From: Vibrio sinaloensis DSM 21326
Lineage (GTDB): Bacteria; Pseudomonadota; Gammaproteobacteria; Enterobacterales; Vibrionaceae
Assembly (NCBI RefSeq): GCF_000189275.1
Contig: NZ_AEVT01000067.1
Coordinates: forward strand, 62,001 to 126,000
DNA: 64,000 nucleotides
Reading direction: 5' to 3'
In this document: in pieces, positions 45,632-55,802 of the stretch
Layout of the letters: each line of letters begins with the position of its first letter
Numbering within the stretch: the first letter of the stretch is position 1
Position numbers and translations under genes: made by a program
The notes under the pieces: model-generated
The model's database searches: none
Seen by the model: the letters and a program-made list of their open reading frames with translations, nothing else
What the model was told of the DNA's origin: nothing

Positions 45632-48253
45632 TTAAGGTGCTAATTCTGCAACATTAGTCACTAATAGCTCTCTCAGTTGCTGTTCTTCAGTTTCGGTTAA
45701 TTTTCCACCATTTTCACTGGTAATGATAAATAAATCCTCTGCGCGCTCTCCTATCGTGGTGATCTTTGCTGCATGCAGGTGAATTCCTAGGTCGGCAAAG
45801 GTGGCACCGACAGTCGCAAGAAGCCCCGGAGTATCCAGTGCAACAAACTCCATTAAGGTGCGCTTCTTACTTTTAGTCGGCAAGAAGTCAATCTTAGTCT
45901 TAACCGTAAAGTGCTGTAAGTTACGTGGAACTCGGCGCGTCTTGATTTTGGTTGGCCGACCATCTTCAAGCACGTGTGCCAAGTGCTTGATGACCGCTTT
46001 ATGTCTGCTTTCATCGATCACTTCACCATGCTGGTCGAGAACCATGAAGGTATCAAGTACATAGCCGTCTTTACTCGTCATAACTTGTGCATCATGAACG
46101 TTAAAGTTGCGGCGATCGAGCTCTGCAACAACAGAAGCAAACAGGGCGTGTTGGTCTTTGCTGTAGACAAACACCTCTGTCCCACCACGGGTGGCTTTTT
46201 TGGAAATGAGGATCAGAGGTTTGGTGTGATCTTCATGGCGCAGTAAGTTCATGCAGTGCCAAGCAATCTGTTTGTGGGTGTGGCGTAAAAAGTAATCGGC
46301 TTTAAATCGTTGCCAAAGGACTTCAATCTCGCGGGCAGTAAAGCCTTCTTTACGCAGCAGAGCTGAGGCGAGATGTTGGTTATGGCGTATCCTTTCTCGT
46401 ACATCGACTGGGTTTTCTAAACCGCGACGCAGGGCTCTTTGGGTAGAATAGAACAGCTCTGCTAGCAAAGTTCGTTTCCAACTGTTCCACAGCTCTGGAT
46501 TGGTTGCACAGATATCAGCGACCGTTAAGCAAACCAAGTATTCTAGGTACTCTTCATCTCGAACTTGTTTCGCGAACTCGGTAATCACATCGGGATCGTA
46601 GATGTCACGCCGCTGAGCGGTCACAGACATGAGTAAGTGATGACGAACCAACCAAGCGACCAGTTTCGCCTCTGGTTTGGATAAGCCGTGCTCAATACAA
46701 AACTCGTAAGCTTCTCCTTCACCGATCACTGAGTGATCACCTCCGCGTCCTTTGCCGATATCGTGGAAAATTGCCGCAATGATCAACAGCTCTTTCTTTT
46801 GAATCCTTGGATAGACTTCGCAACAGATAGGGTGTTTGTCATGATTCTTGGCATAGCTGAAAGTATTGATATGTTTCAATAAGCGGATGCTGTGTTCGTC
46901 AACGGTGTACACGTGGAACAAGTCGAACTGCATTTGGCCAACAATTTGGCTCCATTGGGGCAGGTAGGCGGCCAAGACTCCTAACTTATGCATAAGGCCA
47001 AATGCTTTGTGCAGCGCGTTCGGGTGACGGCACAGTTCGAGAAACTTTTCTCTGGCTTCAGGTATGGTATGGAGAAACTTGTTCAATCGACGGCGAGCAG
47101 TGCGCAACTGGCGCATGGTGGGCGGCGCCACGCCTTCAATAGTTGAGTCGTTAGCAATGTGCAAAAACATATCGAGTATGGTTTCTGGGCGAGCCTGAAA
47201 TAGGGCTGGCTTCCTCGCCTCGATAAGCGGACCACGACGTAAAAAGTCTTCACTGAGGATTTCAGGCTCTGCTTCGATACCGTTATCCAAAATCGCTTGA
47301 TCAAACAGCTTGAGTAGCATCTTGTTGAGTTCAGCGACACGACGCAGAGTTCGGTAGAACTCTTTCATCATCATTTCCACACCGCGGTTGCCTTCACCAG
47401 AGAAACCAAGACTTTCGGCAACCTGGGCCTGATGGGCAAACGTCAGTCGATTATCATAACGTTTCAACTCAATATGCAGGGCGAAGCGAACACGCCAGAG
47501 GAAATCTTGGCACTCAACCAGTTCACGATACTCCGCATCGGTTAGAAAGCCATAACGGCTCATTTCGAGTAACGAGGTTGCACCAAAGTGACGTCGGGCA
47601 ATCCAACTCAGAGTGTGAATATCGCGTAAGCCTCCCGGTGTCGATTTGATGTCTGGCTCAAGGTTATAGGTAGTATCGTGATAGCGTGCATGACGTGCCT
47701 TCTGCTCTTGAATCTTCGCTTTGTAGAAGACTTCACTGGGCCAGAAAGACTCTGAGTGAATCACCATTTTTAGCTGATAGAAAGTATCTTCGCAGCCACA
47801 TAACAAACGCGCTTCCTGCAAGTTTGTCGCGACGGTCAAATCTTCTTTACCGATTGTTGCGCACTCTTCGACACTGCGCACAGCATGACCGACTTCCAGA
47901 CGGAGATCCCATAGCAGCGTAATGAACTCACTGACTTTGCCTGCTAATGCTTCAGGCAGTGTTTTGCGTGAGATAACAAGAATATCGATGTCCGATAATG
48001 GGTGAAGCTCACCGCGGCCATAACCGCCTACTGCGACGAGGCTGATGTTCGGTAAATCGGCAAATCCGTAGTGTAGCCACAGGCGGTTGAGTAACAGATC
48101 GATGTATTCCGCACGGCCAAGCACTAAGTCAGTGACGGGGTGGTGATTTAAGAATTCACTTTTTTGGTGGTCGGCGAACGTTTCTAGTTGGCTTTTGAGC
48201 TCAGCGATGGTGATTTGTTCATCATCAAAGGTCAATGGAGATTGAAAGGGCAT
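45632..48253 (-). CDS. glnD: Bifunctional uridylyltransferase/uridylyl-removing enzyme GlnD
   Basis: 873 residues. Nucleotidyltransferase domain (about 60-200; VGGYGRGELHPLSDIDILV), HD hydrolase domain (about 460-590; IFHDIGKGRGGDHS), and two ACT domains at the C terminus (about 690-870; FVALDTPGLLATVGATF). It adds or removes UMP on PII according to glutamine, the nitrogen sensor of the cell. It is on the same strand as map but a terminator separates them. Confidence 0.96.
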   Translation of the reverse strand: MPFQSPLTFDDEQITIAELKSQLETFADHQKSEFLNHHPVTDLVLGRAEYIDLLLNRLWLHYGFADLPNISLVAVGGYGRGELHPLSDIDILVISRKTLPEALAGKVSEFITLLWDLRLEVGHAVRSVEECATIGKEDLTVATNLQEARLLCGCEDTFYQLKMVIHSESFWPSEVFYKAKIQEQKARHARYHDTTYNLEPDIKSTPGGLRDIHTLSWIARRHFGATSLLEMSRYGFLTDAEYRELVECQDFLWRVRFALHIELKRYDNRLTFAHQAQVAESLGFSGEGNRGVEMMMKEFYRTLRRVAELNKMLLKLFDQAILDNGIEAEPEILSEDFLRRGPLIEARKPALFQARPETILDMFLHIANDSTIEGVAPPTMRQLRTARRRLNKFLHTIPEAREKFLELCRHPNALHKAFGLMHKLGVLAAYLPQWSQIVGQMQFDLFHVYTVDEHSIRLLKHINTFSYAKNHDKHPICCEVYPRIQKKELLIIAAIFHDIGKGRGGDHSVIGEGEAYEFCIEHGLSKPEAKLVAWLVRHHLLMSVTAQRRDIYDPDVITEFAKQVRDEEYLEYLVCLTVADICATNPELWNSWKRTLLAELFYSTQRALRRGLENPVDVRERIRHNQHLASALLRKEGFTAREIEVLWQRFKADYFLRHTHKQIAWHCMNLLRHEDHTKPLILISKKATRGGTEVFVYSKDQHALFASVVAELDRRNFNVHDAQVMTSKDGYVLDTFMVLDQHGEVIDESRHKAVIKHLAHVLEDGRPTKIKTRRVPRNLQHFTVKTKIDFLPTKSKKRTLMEFVALDTPGLLATVGATFADLGIHLHAAKITTIGERAEDLFIITSENGGKLTETEEQQLRELLVTNVAELAP

Positions 48254-48309
48254 ACAGCGAGTCCATGCAAATTAGTCCTAATTAAGACCTAATCTATCAA
48301 AATGGTGTG

Positions 48310-48344
48310 GATAAAAAAATATCCCCGCAGAAGCGGGGATATTT
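48310..48344 (-). terminator. Terminator of map
   Basis: AAATATCCCCGC / GCGGGGATATTT hairpin followed on the minus strand by TTTT; ten bases past the map stop. Confidence 0.92.
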
Positions 48345-48353
48345 AAGAGGAGG

Positions 48354-49232
48354 TTAGGCGTTGTTCATCATACGAGGTATGGTGTCATCGCTGCGCAGTG
48401 TTAGTACCTCACAGCCAGTCTTAGTGACCAAAATAGTGTGCTCATACTGAGCTGATTTCTTGCTGTCACCAGTGTACACCGTCCAATCATCTTCAGCGTC
48501 GACGGTAACACCGAACTTTCCAGCATTGATCATTGGCTCGATTGTGAAGCACATGCCTTCTTTTAGTACGCGGCGATCGTTATTTTTGTAGTGAACGATT
48601 TGCGGTTCTTCATGGAACTCGTTGCCGATACCATGGCCGCAGAAGTCTTTTACGATCGAGAACTTGTTGCGTGGGTTCTTTTTGTTGTTGTCTTTGATGT
48701 ATTTTTCAATCGCTGTACCGATGTCACCAACTGTTGCACCTGGCTTAACTTTACGCATACCCACGTACAAGGCTTCTTGTGTCACCATGCACAGGCGTTT
48801 GTCTGCAGGCGAAACATCACCAACAAAGAACATTTTTGAAGTATCACCGTGGTAACCCTGTGGACGCACGCTAAGGTCTACGCCTTCCTCGTTAGGAACG
48901 ATAACCGTGATGTCAACGTTAATGATGTCGCCGTTTTTGAGTACCGCTGGTTTTAGTTGCCCGTTGCTGCCAATCTGATCTTCAGACGCTGGGATGCCGT
49001 GACAGACGATATGGTTAATTGAAGTACAGATCGACTTAGGGAATCCGTGGTAATCAAGTGGAGCTGAATAAGCACCTTTCTCAATCCCGTAATCGTGACA
49101 GATTTGGTTAAGTTCATCTGTCGTTACCCCTTCTTTAATATGGGGTTCAATCATCTCTAGGATTTCAGCGGCCAACGCGCCCGCTATGCGCATACGTTCG
49201 ATTTCTTCAGCTGTTTTAATCTTGATTGACAT
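48354..49232 (-). CDS. map: Methionine aminopeptidase, type I
   Basis: 292 residues, about 28 longer than E. coli Map (264). Metal ligands are visible: NVDITV, GDTSKMF, GHGIGNEFHEEP, IEPMIN and AQYEHT. The extra length lies mainly in inserts after HGIPA (SEDQIGSNGQLKPAV), around NEEGVDLSVRPQG and at KDNNKKNPRNK. It removes the initiator methionine from new proteins. It diverges from rpsB, as in E. coli. Confidence 0.94.
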   Translation of the reverse strand: MSIKIKTAEEIERMRIAGALAAEILEMIEPHIKEGVTTDELNQICHDYGIEKGAYSAPLDYHGFPKSICTSINHIVCHGIPASEDQIGSNGQLKPAVLKNGDIINVDITVIVPNEEGVDLSVRPQGYHGDTSKMFFVGDVSPADKRLCMVTQEALYVGMRKVKPGATVGDIGTAIEKYIKDNNKKNPRNKFSIVKDFCGHGIGNEFHEEPQIVHYKNNDRRVLKEGMCFTIEPMINAGKFGVTVDAEDDWTVYTGDSKKSAQYEHTILVTKTGCEVLTLRSDDTIPRMMNNA

Positions 49233-49398
49233 CGGCTTTCTCTATTTACATCGCTAGCACCAAAGGTGCGAATGGGCGCATTCTATCAGGAAGAGATGAG
49301 AATGTGTATTCCTCACAATTCCCTTCAGTTATAAGGGTTGTACGTAGCTCTCCGCCAATAGGACAATTCTTATACTCAGCCATTATGGTTTTTTTACT

Positions 49399-49436
49399 AG
49401 CCAGTGTAGGCAAAAATATGGTATAAAGCGCGCCGG
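49399..49436 (+). promoter_or_regulatory. rpsB-tsf promoter, extended -10 with GC-rich discriminator
   Basis: TGG directly before TATAAA (49422-49427) gives an extended -10 (TGn-TATAAA); the next bases GCGCGCCGG are a GC-rich discriminator, typical of stringently controlled ribosomal promoters. No good -35 is needed with an extended -10. Confidence 0.65.
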
Positions 49437-49529
49437 AAATGTGGTCAGTTCTCTCCACTTTTTAATAAGCGGCGAAGCTGGTCAGTTCCATATAAACTTT
49501 TATCTTTAAATCACACACATTCCGACACA

Positions 49530-49605
49530 TATTCCGGGGTGCTGGGCAGAAGCCTAGTCGGAGTTATGGGGAATGTGGAGGCCTAACCCCATAGAGGATT
49601 TTAAA
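49530..49605 (+). promoter_or_regulatory. rpsB leader RNA (probable S2 autoregulatory element)
   Basis: A structured leader precedes rpsB: CCGGGGTGCTGGG at the left, then a stem TATGGGG (49565-49571) / CCCCATA (49587-49593) that ends right at the AGAGGA ribosome-binding site. Conserved leaders of this kind let excess S2 repress rpsB-tsf in gammaproteobacteria. Structure judged by eye only. Confidence 0.6.
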
Positions 49606-50334
49606 ATGGCAACTGTATCAATGCGCGATATGCTAAAAGCTGGTGTTCACTTCGGTCACCAGACTCGTTACTGGAACCCAAAAATGAAGCCGTTCATCTT
49701 TGGCGCTCGTAACAAGGTTCATATCATCAACCTAGAAAAAACTGTACCAATGTTCAACGAAGCTCTAGCTGAACTAGCTAAAGTTGGCGAGAAGAAAGGT
49801 AAAGTTCTATTCGTAGGTACTAAGCGCGCTGCATCTGAAGCTGTTAAAGAAGCTGCAATCGCAAGCAACCAGTTCTACGTAAACAACCGCTGGTTGGGCG
49901 GTATGCTGACTAACTACAAAACAGTTCGTCAGTCTATCAAGCGTCTAAAAGATCTTGAAGCTCAGTCTCAAGACGGTACTTTTGACAAACTAACTAAGAA
50001 AGAAGCTCTAATGCGCACTCGTGAAATGGAGAAGCTAGAGAAGTCTCTTGGTGGTATCAAAGACATGGGCGGTCTACCTGACGCGCTATTCGTAATCGAC
50101 GCTGATCACGAGCACATTGCGATTAAAGAAGCAAACAACCTAGGTATTCCAGTTTACGCTGTAGTAGATACTAACTCTAACCCAGACGGCGTTGACTACA
50201 TCATCCCAGGTAACGACGACGCGATCCGCGCAGTACAACTATACCTAAACGCTGCGGCGACTTCAGTATCTGAAGGCCGTAACAAAGATGTAGCTGTAGC
50301 TGCTGAAAAAGACGGTTTCGTAGAAGCTGAATAA
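49606..50334 (+). CDS. rpsB: 30S ribosomal protein S2
   Basis: 242 residues from ATG 49606 ([19 protein letters not shown]), with AGAGGA about 6 bases upstream; the longer frame from 49573 runs through the leader stem and is rejected. Signatures: [22 protein letters not shown] and [19 protein letters not shown]. Codon use is strongly biased. First gene of rpsB-tsf. Confidence 0.97.
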   Translation: MATVSMRDMLKAGVHFGHQTRYWNPKMKPFIFGARNKVHIINLEKTVPMFNEALAELAKVGEKKGKVLFVGTKRAASEAVKEAAIASNQFYVNNRWLGGMLTNYKTVRQSIKRLKDLEAQSQDGTFDKLTKKEALMRTREMEKLEKSLGGIKDMGGLPDALFVIDADHEHIAIKEANNLGIPVYAVVDTNSNPDGVDYIIPGNDDAIRAVQLYLNAAATSVSEGRNKDVAVAAEKDGFVEAE

Positions 50335-50403
50335 TAGCGGCTCCGAGTCACACTTAGACTATGTGCAACCTAGTTGTCGCATAAACTGAGTTATAGTTAT
50401 CAG

Positions 50404-50434
50404 CAGGGGCCGAAAATGTAGGCCCCTGTTTTTT
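50404..50434 (+). terminator. Internal terminator/attenuator between rpsB and tsf
   Basis: CAGGGGCC / GGCCCCTG with a nine-base loop and six T residues, between two genes expected to be co-transcribed; it probably lets part of the polymerases through. Confidence 0.8.
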
Positions 50435-50465
50435 ACCAAATCCAGAATCAACTGAGGAATAGAGA

Positions 50466-51308
50466 ATGGCTGTTACTGCTGCTCTAGTTAAAGAACTGCG
50501 CGAACGTACTGGCGCAGGCATGATGGAATGTAAGAAAGCGCTTGTTGAAACTAACGGCGACATCGAACTAGCAATCGAAAACATGCGTAAATCTGGCGCT
50601 GCTAAAGCTGCTAAGAAAGCAGGTAACGTTGCTGCTGAAGGCGCAATCATCATCAAAGAAGAAAACGGCGTTGCTGCTCTTCTTGAAGTTAACTGTCAAA
50701 CAGACTTCGTTGCTAAAGATGGTAACTTCACTGCATTCGCAGAGAAAGTTGCAGCTGACGCTGTAGCATCTAAAGCTTCTGTTGAAGAGCTAGTAGCTAA
50801 ATTCGAAGAAGAGCGTATTGCTCTAGTTGCTAAGATCGGTGAGAACATCAACATCCGTCGCGTACAATACGTTGAAGGTGCAGCACTGTCTTCTTACCGT
50901 CACGGTGAGAAAATCGGTGTAGTTGTTGCTGGTGAAGGCGATGCTGAAACTCTTAAGCACGTTGCAATGCACGTTGCAGCTTCTAAGCCAGAGTACGTTA
51001 ACCCAGAAGACGTACCAGCTGACGTAGTGGCTAAAGAGAAAGAAGTTCAAGTTGAAATCGCTATGAACGAAGGCAAGCCAGCTGAAATCGCAGAGAAGAT
51101 GGTTGTTGGCCGCATGAAGAAATTCACTGGCGAGATCTCTCTAACTGGTCAAGCGTTCATCATGGAGCCTAAGAAATCTGTAGGCGAAATGCTGAAAGAA
51201 AAAGGTGCTTCTGTAACTACATTCGTTCGCCTAGAAGTAGGTGAAGGTATCGAGAAAGCTCAAGAAATGAGCTTCGCTGAAGAAGTAGCAGCAGCTCAAA
51301 AAGGTTAA
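50466..51308 (+). CDS. tsf: Translation elongation factor Ts
   Basis: 280 residues. N-terminal UBA-like domain with [21 protein letters not shown], then the [10 protein letters not shown] core motif that contacts EF-Tu. It exchanges GDP on EF-Tu. It ends in EVAAAQKG and has a terminator behind it. Confidence 0.97.
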   Translation: MAVTAALVKELRERTGAGMMECKKALVETNGDIELAIENMRKSGAAKAAKKAGNVAAEGAIIIKEENGVAALLEVNCQTDFVAKDGNFTAFAEKVAADAVASKASVEELVAKFEEERIALVAKIGENINIRRVQYVEGAALSSYRHGEKIGVVVAGEGDAETLKHVAMHVAASKPEYVNPEDVPADVVAKEKEVQVEIAMNEGKPAEIAEKMVVGRMKKFTGEISLTGQAFIMEPKKSVGEMLKEKGASVTTFVRLEVGEGIEKAQEMSFAEEVAAAQKG

Positions 51309-51333
51309 TCCTTAGAGACGCGTACAAAGTTTA

Positions 51334-51360
51334 GACCGTAGCCAAGGCTACGGTCTTTTT
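51334..51360 (+). terminator. Terminator of rpsB-tsf
   Basis: GACCGTAGCC / GGCTACGGTC with an AA loop and T-run. Confidence 0.92.
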
Positions 51361-51459
51361 ATGACCATCGGTTAAACGTTTAGCCGTGATGGATGCAGAT
51401 TGTTTTAAATCTTTATCCATGACTGTTAATCAACAACTCTCTTTTGGAAGGTAAACTCC

Positions 51460-52191
51460 ATGACAACGAATCCTAAACCAGCGTATCAACGTATTCTGTT
51501 AAAACTGAGTGGTGAAGCTCTTCAAGGTGAAGAAGGTTTCGGTATTGACCCTGCGATCTTGGATCGTATGGCGCAAGAAGTGAAAGAGTTGGTTGAGCTT
51601 GGCGTGCAAGTTGGTGTGGTTATCGGTGGTGGTAACTTATTCCGAGGTGCAGGCCTTGCTGAAGCTGGCATGAACCGTGTTGTCGGTGACCACATGGGTA
51701 TGCTTGCAACGGTAATGAATGGCCTAGCAATGCGTGATGCTCTACACCGTGCTTATGTTAATGCTCGTGTTATGTCAGCAATTCCGTTGAAAGGCGTGTG
51801 TGACGACTACAACTGGGCGGATGCAATTCGCGAACTCCGTCAAGGCCGTGTGGTCATCTTCTCTGCAGGTACTGGTAACCCGTTCTTTACAACGGATTCG
51901 GCAGCATGTCTACGTGGTATTGAGATCGAAGCGGACGTAGTTCTAAAAGCGACAAAAGTTGATGGTGTATTTACGGCTGACCCAGTAGCAAACCCAGACG
52001 CAGAACTGTATGATAAGCTTTCTTACAACGCAGTTCTTGAAAAAGAACTGAAAGTAATGGATTTGGCTGCATTCACACTGGCTCGTGACCATAACATGCC
52101 AATCCGCGTATTCAATATGAATAAACCAGGCGCACTACGTCGCGTGGTTATGGGCGAAGCAGAAGGCACGCTAATCAGCAACGCAGAGTAG
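51460..52191 (+). CDS. pyrH: Uridylate kinase (UMP kinase)
   Basis: 243 residues, amino-acid-kinase fold: [40 protein letters not shown]. It phosphorylates UMP to UDP, allosterically controlled by GTP and UTP in enteric relatives. TTTTGGAAGG lies upstream of the ATG. Confidence 0.96.
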   Translation: MTTNPKPAYQRILLKLSGEALQGEEGFGIDPAILDRMAQEVKELVELGVQVGVVIGGGNLFRGAGLAEAGMNRVVGDHMGMLATVMNGLAMRDALHRAYVNARVMSAIPLKGVCDDYNWADAIRELRQGRVVIFSAGTGNPFFTTDSAACLRGIEIEADVVLKATKVDGVFTADPVANPDAELYDKLSYNAVLEKELKVMDLAAFTLARDHNMPIRVFNMNKPGALRRVVMGEAEGTLISNAE

Positions 52192-52199
52192 TTTCAATC

Positions 52200-52224
52200 A
52201 CCGTAGCACTTTATGTGCTACGGT
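52200..52224 (+). terminator. Hairpin between pyrH and frr (no T-run)
   Basis: ACCGTAGCAC / GTGCTACGGT with a TTTAT loop. Without a T-run it is more likely an RNA-processing or stabilising hairpin than a full terminator. Confidence 0.4.
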
Positions 52225-52287
52225 ATTGCCTTTTGAAGACCCCGCTCAGGCTTTCTTCGAGAAAGATTTACACATTAAGGTGATATT

Positions 52288-52845
52288 GTGATTAACGAAA
52301 TCAAACAAGACGCTAAAGAGCGCATGGATAAAAGCGTTGAAGCGCTAAAAAATAACCTTTCTAAAGTACGTACTGGCCGTGCGCACCCAAGCCTACTTTC
52401 TGGTATTAACGTTGAGTACTATGGTGCACCAACGCCTCTTAACCAAGTAGCAAACGTTGTTGCTGAAGATGCACGTACTCTGGCAATCACAGTATTTGAC
52501 AAAGAGCTAACGCCTAAAGTTGAGAAAGCGATCATGATGTCTGACCTAGGTCTAAACCCTATGTCAGCGGGTACGATCATTCGCGTTCCACTACCACCGC
52601 TAACGGAAGAGCGTCGTAAAGACCTAGTTAAGATTGTTCGTGGCGAAGCTGAAGGTGGTCGCGTTGCTATCCGTAATATCCGTCGCGATGCAAATGGCGA
52701 GCTTAAAGCACTACTAAAAGACAAAGAAATCTCAGAAGATGAAGATCGTAAAGGTCAAGATGAGATTCAGAAGCTAACGGATGCAGCGGTTAAGCAAGTT
52801 GATGAAGTGCTAGCAGCAAAAGAAAAAGAGTTGATGGAAGTCTAA
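52288..52845 (+). CDS. frr: Ribosome recycling factor
   Basis: 185 residues, from a GTG start at 52288 with AAGGTG upstream. Signatures: [12 protein letters not shown] and [17 protein letters not shown]. With EF-G it splits the post-termination ribosome. A terminator follows. Confidence 0.96.
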   Translation: MINEIKQDAKERMDKSVEALKNNLSKVRTGRAHPSLLSGINVEYYGAPTPLNQVANVVAEDARTLAITVFDKELTPKVEKAIMMSDLGLNPMSAGTIIRVPLPPLTEERRKDLVKIVRGEAEGGRVAIRNIRRDANGELKALLKDKEISEDEDRKGQDEIQKLTDAAVKQVDEVLAAKEKELMEV

Positions 52846-52872
52846 TTCTTTCTTTTCTTACATCTTAGAGAG

Positions 52873-52900
52873 CGCTGTGCTCGCAGCACAGCGTTTTTTT
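52873..52900 (+). terminator. Terminator of frr
   Basis: CGCTGTGCT / AGCACAGCG with a CGC loop and seven T residues. Confidence 0.92.
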
Positions 52901-52943
52901 ATGCTACTCTCTGACCTTTGCTGATTACCTATCAATTTCTTAT

Positions 52944-53699
52944 ATGCAAAATTCACAACTCTCTCCAGACGTTCTTCCTCAACATATCGCAATTATCATG
53001 GATGGCAATGGCCGCTGGGCGAAAGCGCAGGGTAAACCCCGTGTTTTTGGTCATAAAAATGGCGTTGCAGCCGTTCGTAAAGCGATATCGACTTCCGCTA
53101 AACTAGGCATCAAGGCGATCACCTTATTTGCATTTAGCAGCGAGAACTGGCGTCGACCTGAAGAAGAGGTGGGAGTGTTGATGGAGCTGTTTATTACAGT
53201 GCTTTCAACCGAAATTAAAAAGTTGCACAAGAATAACTTACGTCTACGTGTAATAGGTGATACCTCCCGTTTTAATGACAGGCTGCGCAAAAAAATTGCT
53301 CAGGCAGAGGAGTTAACCGCAGGTAATAGCGGCATGGTTGTCAACATTGCGGCAAACTATGGTGGTAAGTGGGACATTATGCAGGCGACGAAAGCGCTCG
53401 CAGCTAAGGTAGCCCAGGGAGAGTTACAAGCCGATGACATCACTGAGGATATGATTACTCAGCACTTAACGATGTCTGATTTACCTGAAGTTGACTTGAT
53501 GATTCGCACCAGTGGTGAGTGTCGAATCAGTAACTTCATGCTCTGGCAAATGGCGTATGCGGAAATGTACTTTACGCCTATCTACTGGCCGGAGTTTGAT
53601 GAAAATAGCTTAGTTGAAGCAGTGACTTGGTTTGTTAATCGAGAAAGAAGATTCGGTTGTACCGGTGAACAAATCAAGGCATTGATGGAAAGCGAATAA
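52944..53699 (+). CDS. uppS: Undecaprenyl diphosphate synthase (cis-prenyltransferase)
   Basis: 251 residues. Catalytic aspartate in [13 protein letters not shown]; other markers are [11 protein letters not shown] and [19 protein letters not shown]. It makes the C55 lipid carrier used for peptidoglycan and O-antigen. First gene of the envelope block; 11 bases before cdsA. Confidence 0.96.
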   Translation: MQNSQLSPDVLPQHIAIIMDGNGRWAKAQGKPRVFGHKNGVAAVRKAISTSAKLGIKAITLFAFSSENWRRPEEEVGVLMELFITVLSTEIKKLHKNNLRLRVIGDTSRFNDRLRKKIAQAEELTAGNSGMVVNIAANYGGKWDIMQATKALAAKVAQGELQADDITEDMITQHLTMSDLPEVDLMIRTSGECRISNFMLWQMAYAEMYFTPIYWPEFDENSLVEAVTWFVNRERRFGCTGEQIKALMESE

Positions 53700-53710
53700 A
53701 GGATTCAAGT

Positions 53711-54553
53711 TTGAAACAAAGAATAATAACCGCACTCATCCTTGCTCCATTGGTGATCTTAGGGATTTTCGAGCTGTCGTTACCGCTGTTTACGATCGCA
53801 ATTGCCGCTGTCATGATGATTGGCTATTGGGAGTGGACTCAATTTGTTGAACCAAAATCGCGCTGGACGGCGCTGATCCCAGCGGTGTTGGTGAGTGGCT
53901 TGAGCTTAGTGGTGATCCCGTTTGATGCTGATAGTTTAAATCAAGTCGCTCAGCCACATTATCTTATGCTGGCAGCAGGCTGCGTGTGGTGGGTTATTTC
54001 TAGTACGCTTGCGATTACCTATCCTAAATCCTCAGCGCTGTGGCAGAACTCAACGGTGCTTCGCCACGCTTTTGGTATCTTGACTCTGTTGCCTTTCTTT
54101 TGGAGCGTATTGCTGCTCCGTGCCGAAGGTATCGAAGCAGACGCTTATCATGGTGCTAAATTGGTCTTATACGTGTGCTTTATCGTTTGGGCTGCAGACA
54201 GCGGCGCTTATTTCGCGGGTAAGAGTATGGGTAAACGTAAGATGGCTCCTCATGTCAGCCCCAATAAAACTATCGAAGGCCTGATTGGTGGCATCATTAC
54301 TGCTATTTTAGTGGGGTGGGGAGCGGCAACTTGGTTTGAAATCGAGTTTACGAGTCCGTTGGTAATGATTGCGATTACCCTAGTCACCGTTGTTATTTCA
54401 GTATTGGGCGATCTTGTTGAGAGTATGTTCAAACGCGTCTCTGGCATCAAAGACAGCAGTAACATTATTCCTGGTCATGGTGGCGTCCTCGATCGTATTG
54501 ATAGTTTGACCGCGGCATTTCCAGTCTTCGCATTTCTTTACTTCATCTTTTAG
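53711..54553 (+). CDS. cdsA: Phosphatidate cytidylyltransferase
   Basis: 280 residues, about eight membrane helices. The CdsA signature is near the C terminus: LGDLVESMFKRVSGIKDSS and PGHGGVLDRIDSL. The start is TTG 53711, with AAAGGA upstream and no better ATG nearby. It makes CDP-diacylglycerol, the precursor of all phospholipids. Confidence 0.95.
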   Translation: MKQRIITALILAPLVILGIFELSLPLFTIAIAAVMMIGYWEWTQFVEPKSRWTALIPAVLVSGLSLVVIPFDADSLNQVAQPHYLMLAAGCVWWVISSTLAITYPKSSALWQNSTVLRHAFGILTLLPFFWSVLLLRAEGIEADAYHGAKLVLYVCFIVWAADSGAYFAGKSMGKRKMAPHVSPNKTIEGLIGGIITAILVGWGAATWFEIEFTSPLVMIAITLVTVVISVLGDLVESMFKRVSGIKDSSNIIPGHGGVLDRIDSLTAAFPVFAFLYFIF

Positions 54554-54570
54554 GCAAGCTTCGGCTTGCC
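54553..54570 (+). terminator. TTCG hairpin between cdsA and dxr
   Basis: GGCAAGC-TTCG-GCTTGCC: a very stable tetraloop hairpin without T-run, overlapping the last base of the cdsA stop. Probably marks processing or pausing. Confidence 0.4.
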
Positions 54571-54593
54571 TGATTCACTAATCGGTTTCTGTT

Positions 54594-55802
54594 ATGCGTA
54601 AGCTTACAATTCTCGGTGCTACAGGCTCAATTGGCGCTAGCACATTCAAAGTTATCGAACAAAACCCAAACCAGTTCTCGGTGGTTGCTCTTGCCGCGGG
54701 CACTAACGTTGCCAAAATGCGCGAGCTGTGCGTTAAGTGGCAACCGAAGTATGCGGTAATGGCGTCAGACGAAGCCGCGAAGCGCCTGAAGCTACAGCTG
54801 GCTGAGTTGAAACTGACCACTGAAGTACTTGCGGGTGTAGACGCTATGTGTCAGGTGTCTTCGATGGATGACGTTGACACCGTAATGGCAGCCATTGTGG
54901 GCGCGGCAGGTTTACTGCCAACCATGGCTGCTGTTAAAGCGGGTAAACGCGTACTGCTGGCGAACAAAGAAGCTTTAGTCATGTCTGGTCAGTTGTTTAT
55001 CGATGCGGTGAACAAATACGGTGCGGAGTTGATGCCCGTCGACAGTGAGCACAACGCAATTTTTCAATGTTTACCAAGTGATATTCAAACCAACCTAGGG
55101 CGTTGTGATTTAGAACAGCATGGTATTTCACATATCTTGCTGACGGGATCGGGTGGTCCTTTCCGCTACAGCGATATCGAGACACTGAGTTCAGTGACTC
55201 CGGAGCAGGCTATTGCTCACCCTAACTGGTCAATGGGGCCTAAAATCTCGGTAGACTCTGCAACCATGATGAACAAAGGTCTAGAGTACATTGAGGCAAA
55301 ATGGTTGTTTAATACGTCGCGAGAGCAGCTAAAAGTATTGATTCATCCACAATCGGTGATTCACTCTATGGTTCAGTATCGCGATGGCTCTGTGCTTGCT
55401 CAAATGGGCGAACCGGATATGGCAACGCCGATTGCGCTGACATTATCTTATCCTGAACGTGTTGCGGCTGGTGTTGCACCTCTTGACTTTACCAAGGTGG
55501 GAGAGCTCACTTTCCTCGATCCAGACTATCAACGTTACCCATGTCTGAAGCTGGCGATTGATGCTTGTTATGAAGGTCAACATGCGACAACCGCGCTGAA
55601 TGCTGCGAATGAAATAGCAGTAGCCGCGTTCTTGAAAAATGGCCTGTCATTCACCGATATAGCGCAGGTTAACCAAGCTGTATTAGATAAAGTCTGCCGT
55701 CAAACCAGTCAGTCGCACTGCAGTGACTTGGAAAGCATTCTTGAGCTAGATAGAATGGCGAGAGAATTAGCCGAAAAATGGATTAGTGAGCGTAAGCTAT
55801 GA
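54594..55802 (+). CDS. dxr: 1-deoxy-D-xylulose 5-phosphate reductoisomerase
   Basis: 402 residues. NADPH site [16 protein letters not shown]; catalytic region [19 protein letters not shown] and [15 protein letters not shown]. Second step of the MEP isoprenoid pathway, target of fosmidomycin. It overlaps rseP by four bases (ATGA). Confidence 0.96.
   Translation: MRKLTILGATGSIGASTFKVIEQNPNQFSVVALAAGTNVAKMRELCVKWQPKYAVMASDEAAKRLKLQLAELKLTTEVLAGVDAMCQVSSMDDVDTVMAAIVGAAGLLPTMAAVKAGKRVLLANKEALVMSGQLFIDAVNKYGAELMPVDSEHNAIFQCLPSDIQTNLGRCDLEQHGISHILLTGSGGPFRYSDIETLSSVTPEQAIAHPNWSMGPKISVDSATMMNKGLEYIEAKWLFNTSREQLKVLIHPQSVIHSMVQYRDGSVLAQMGEPDMATPIALTLSYPERVAAGVAPLDFTKVGELTFLDPDYQRYPCLKLAIDACYEGQHATTALNAANEIAVAAFLKNGLSFTDIAQVNQAVLDKVCRQTSQSHCSDLESILELDRMARELAEKWISERKL

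Larger units (their letters stand above)
49233..49605. other. Divergent intergenic region map / rpsB
   Basis: 373 bases without a gene. It carries the rpsB promoter (near 49399-49436) and the S2 leader (near 49530-49605), and presumably the map promoter on the other strand. Confidence 0.7.
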
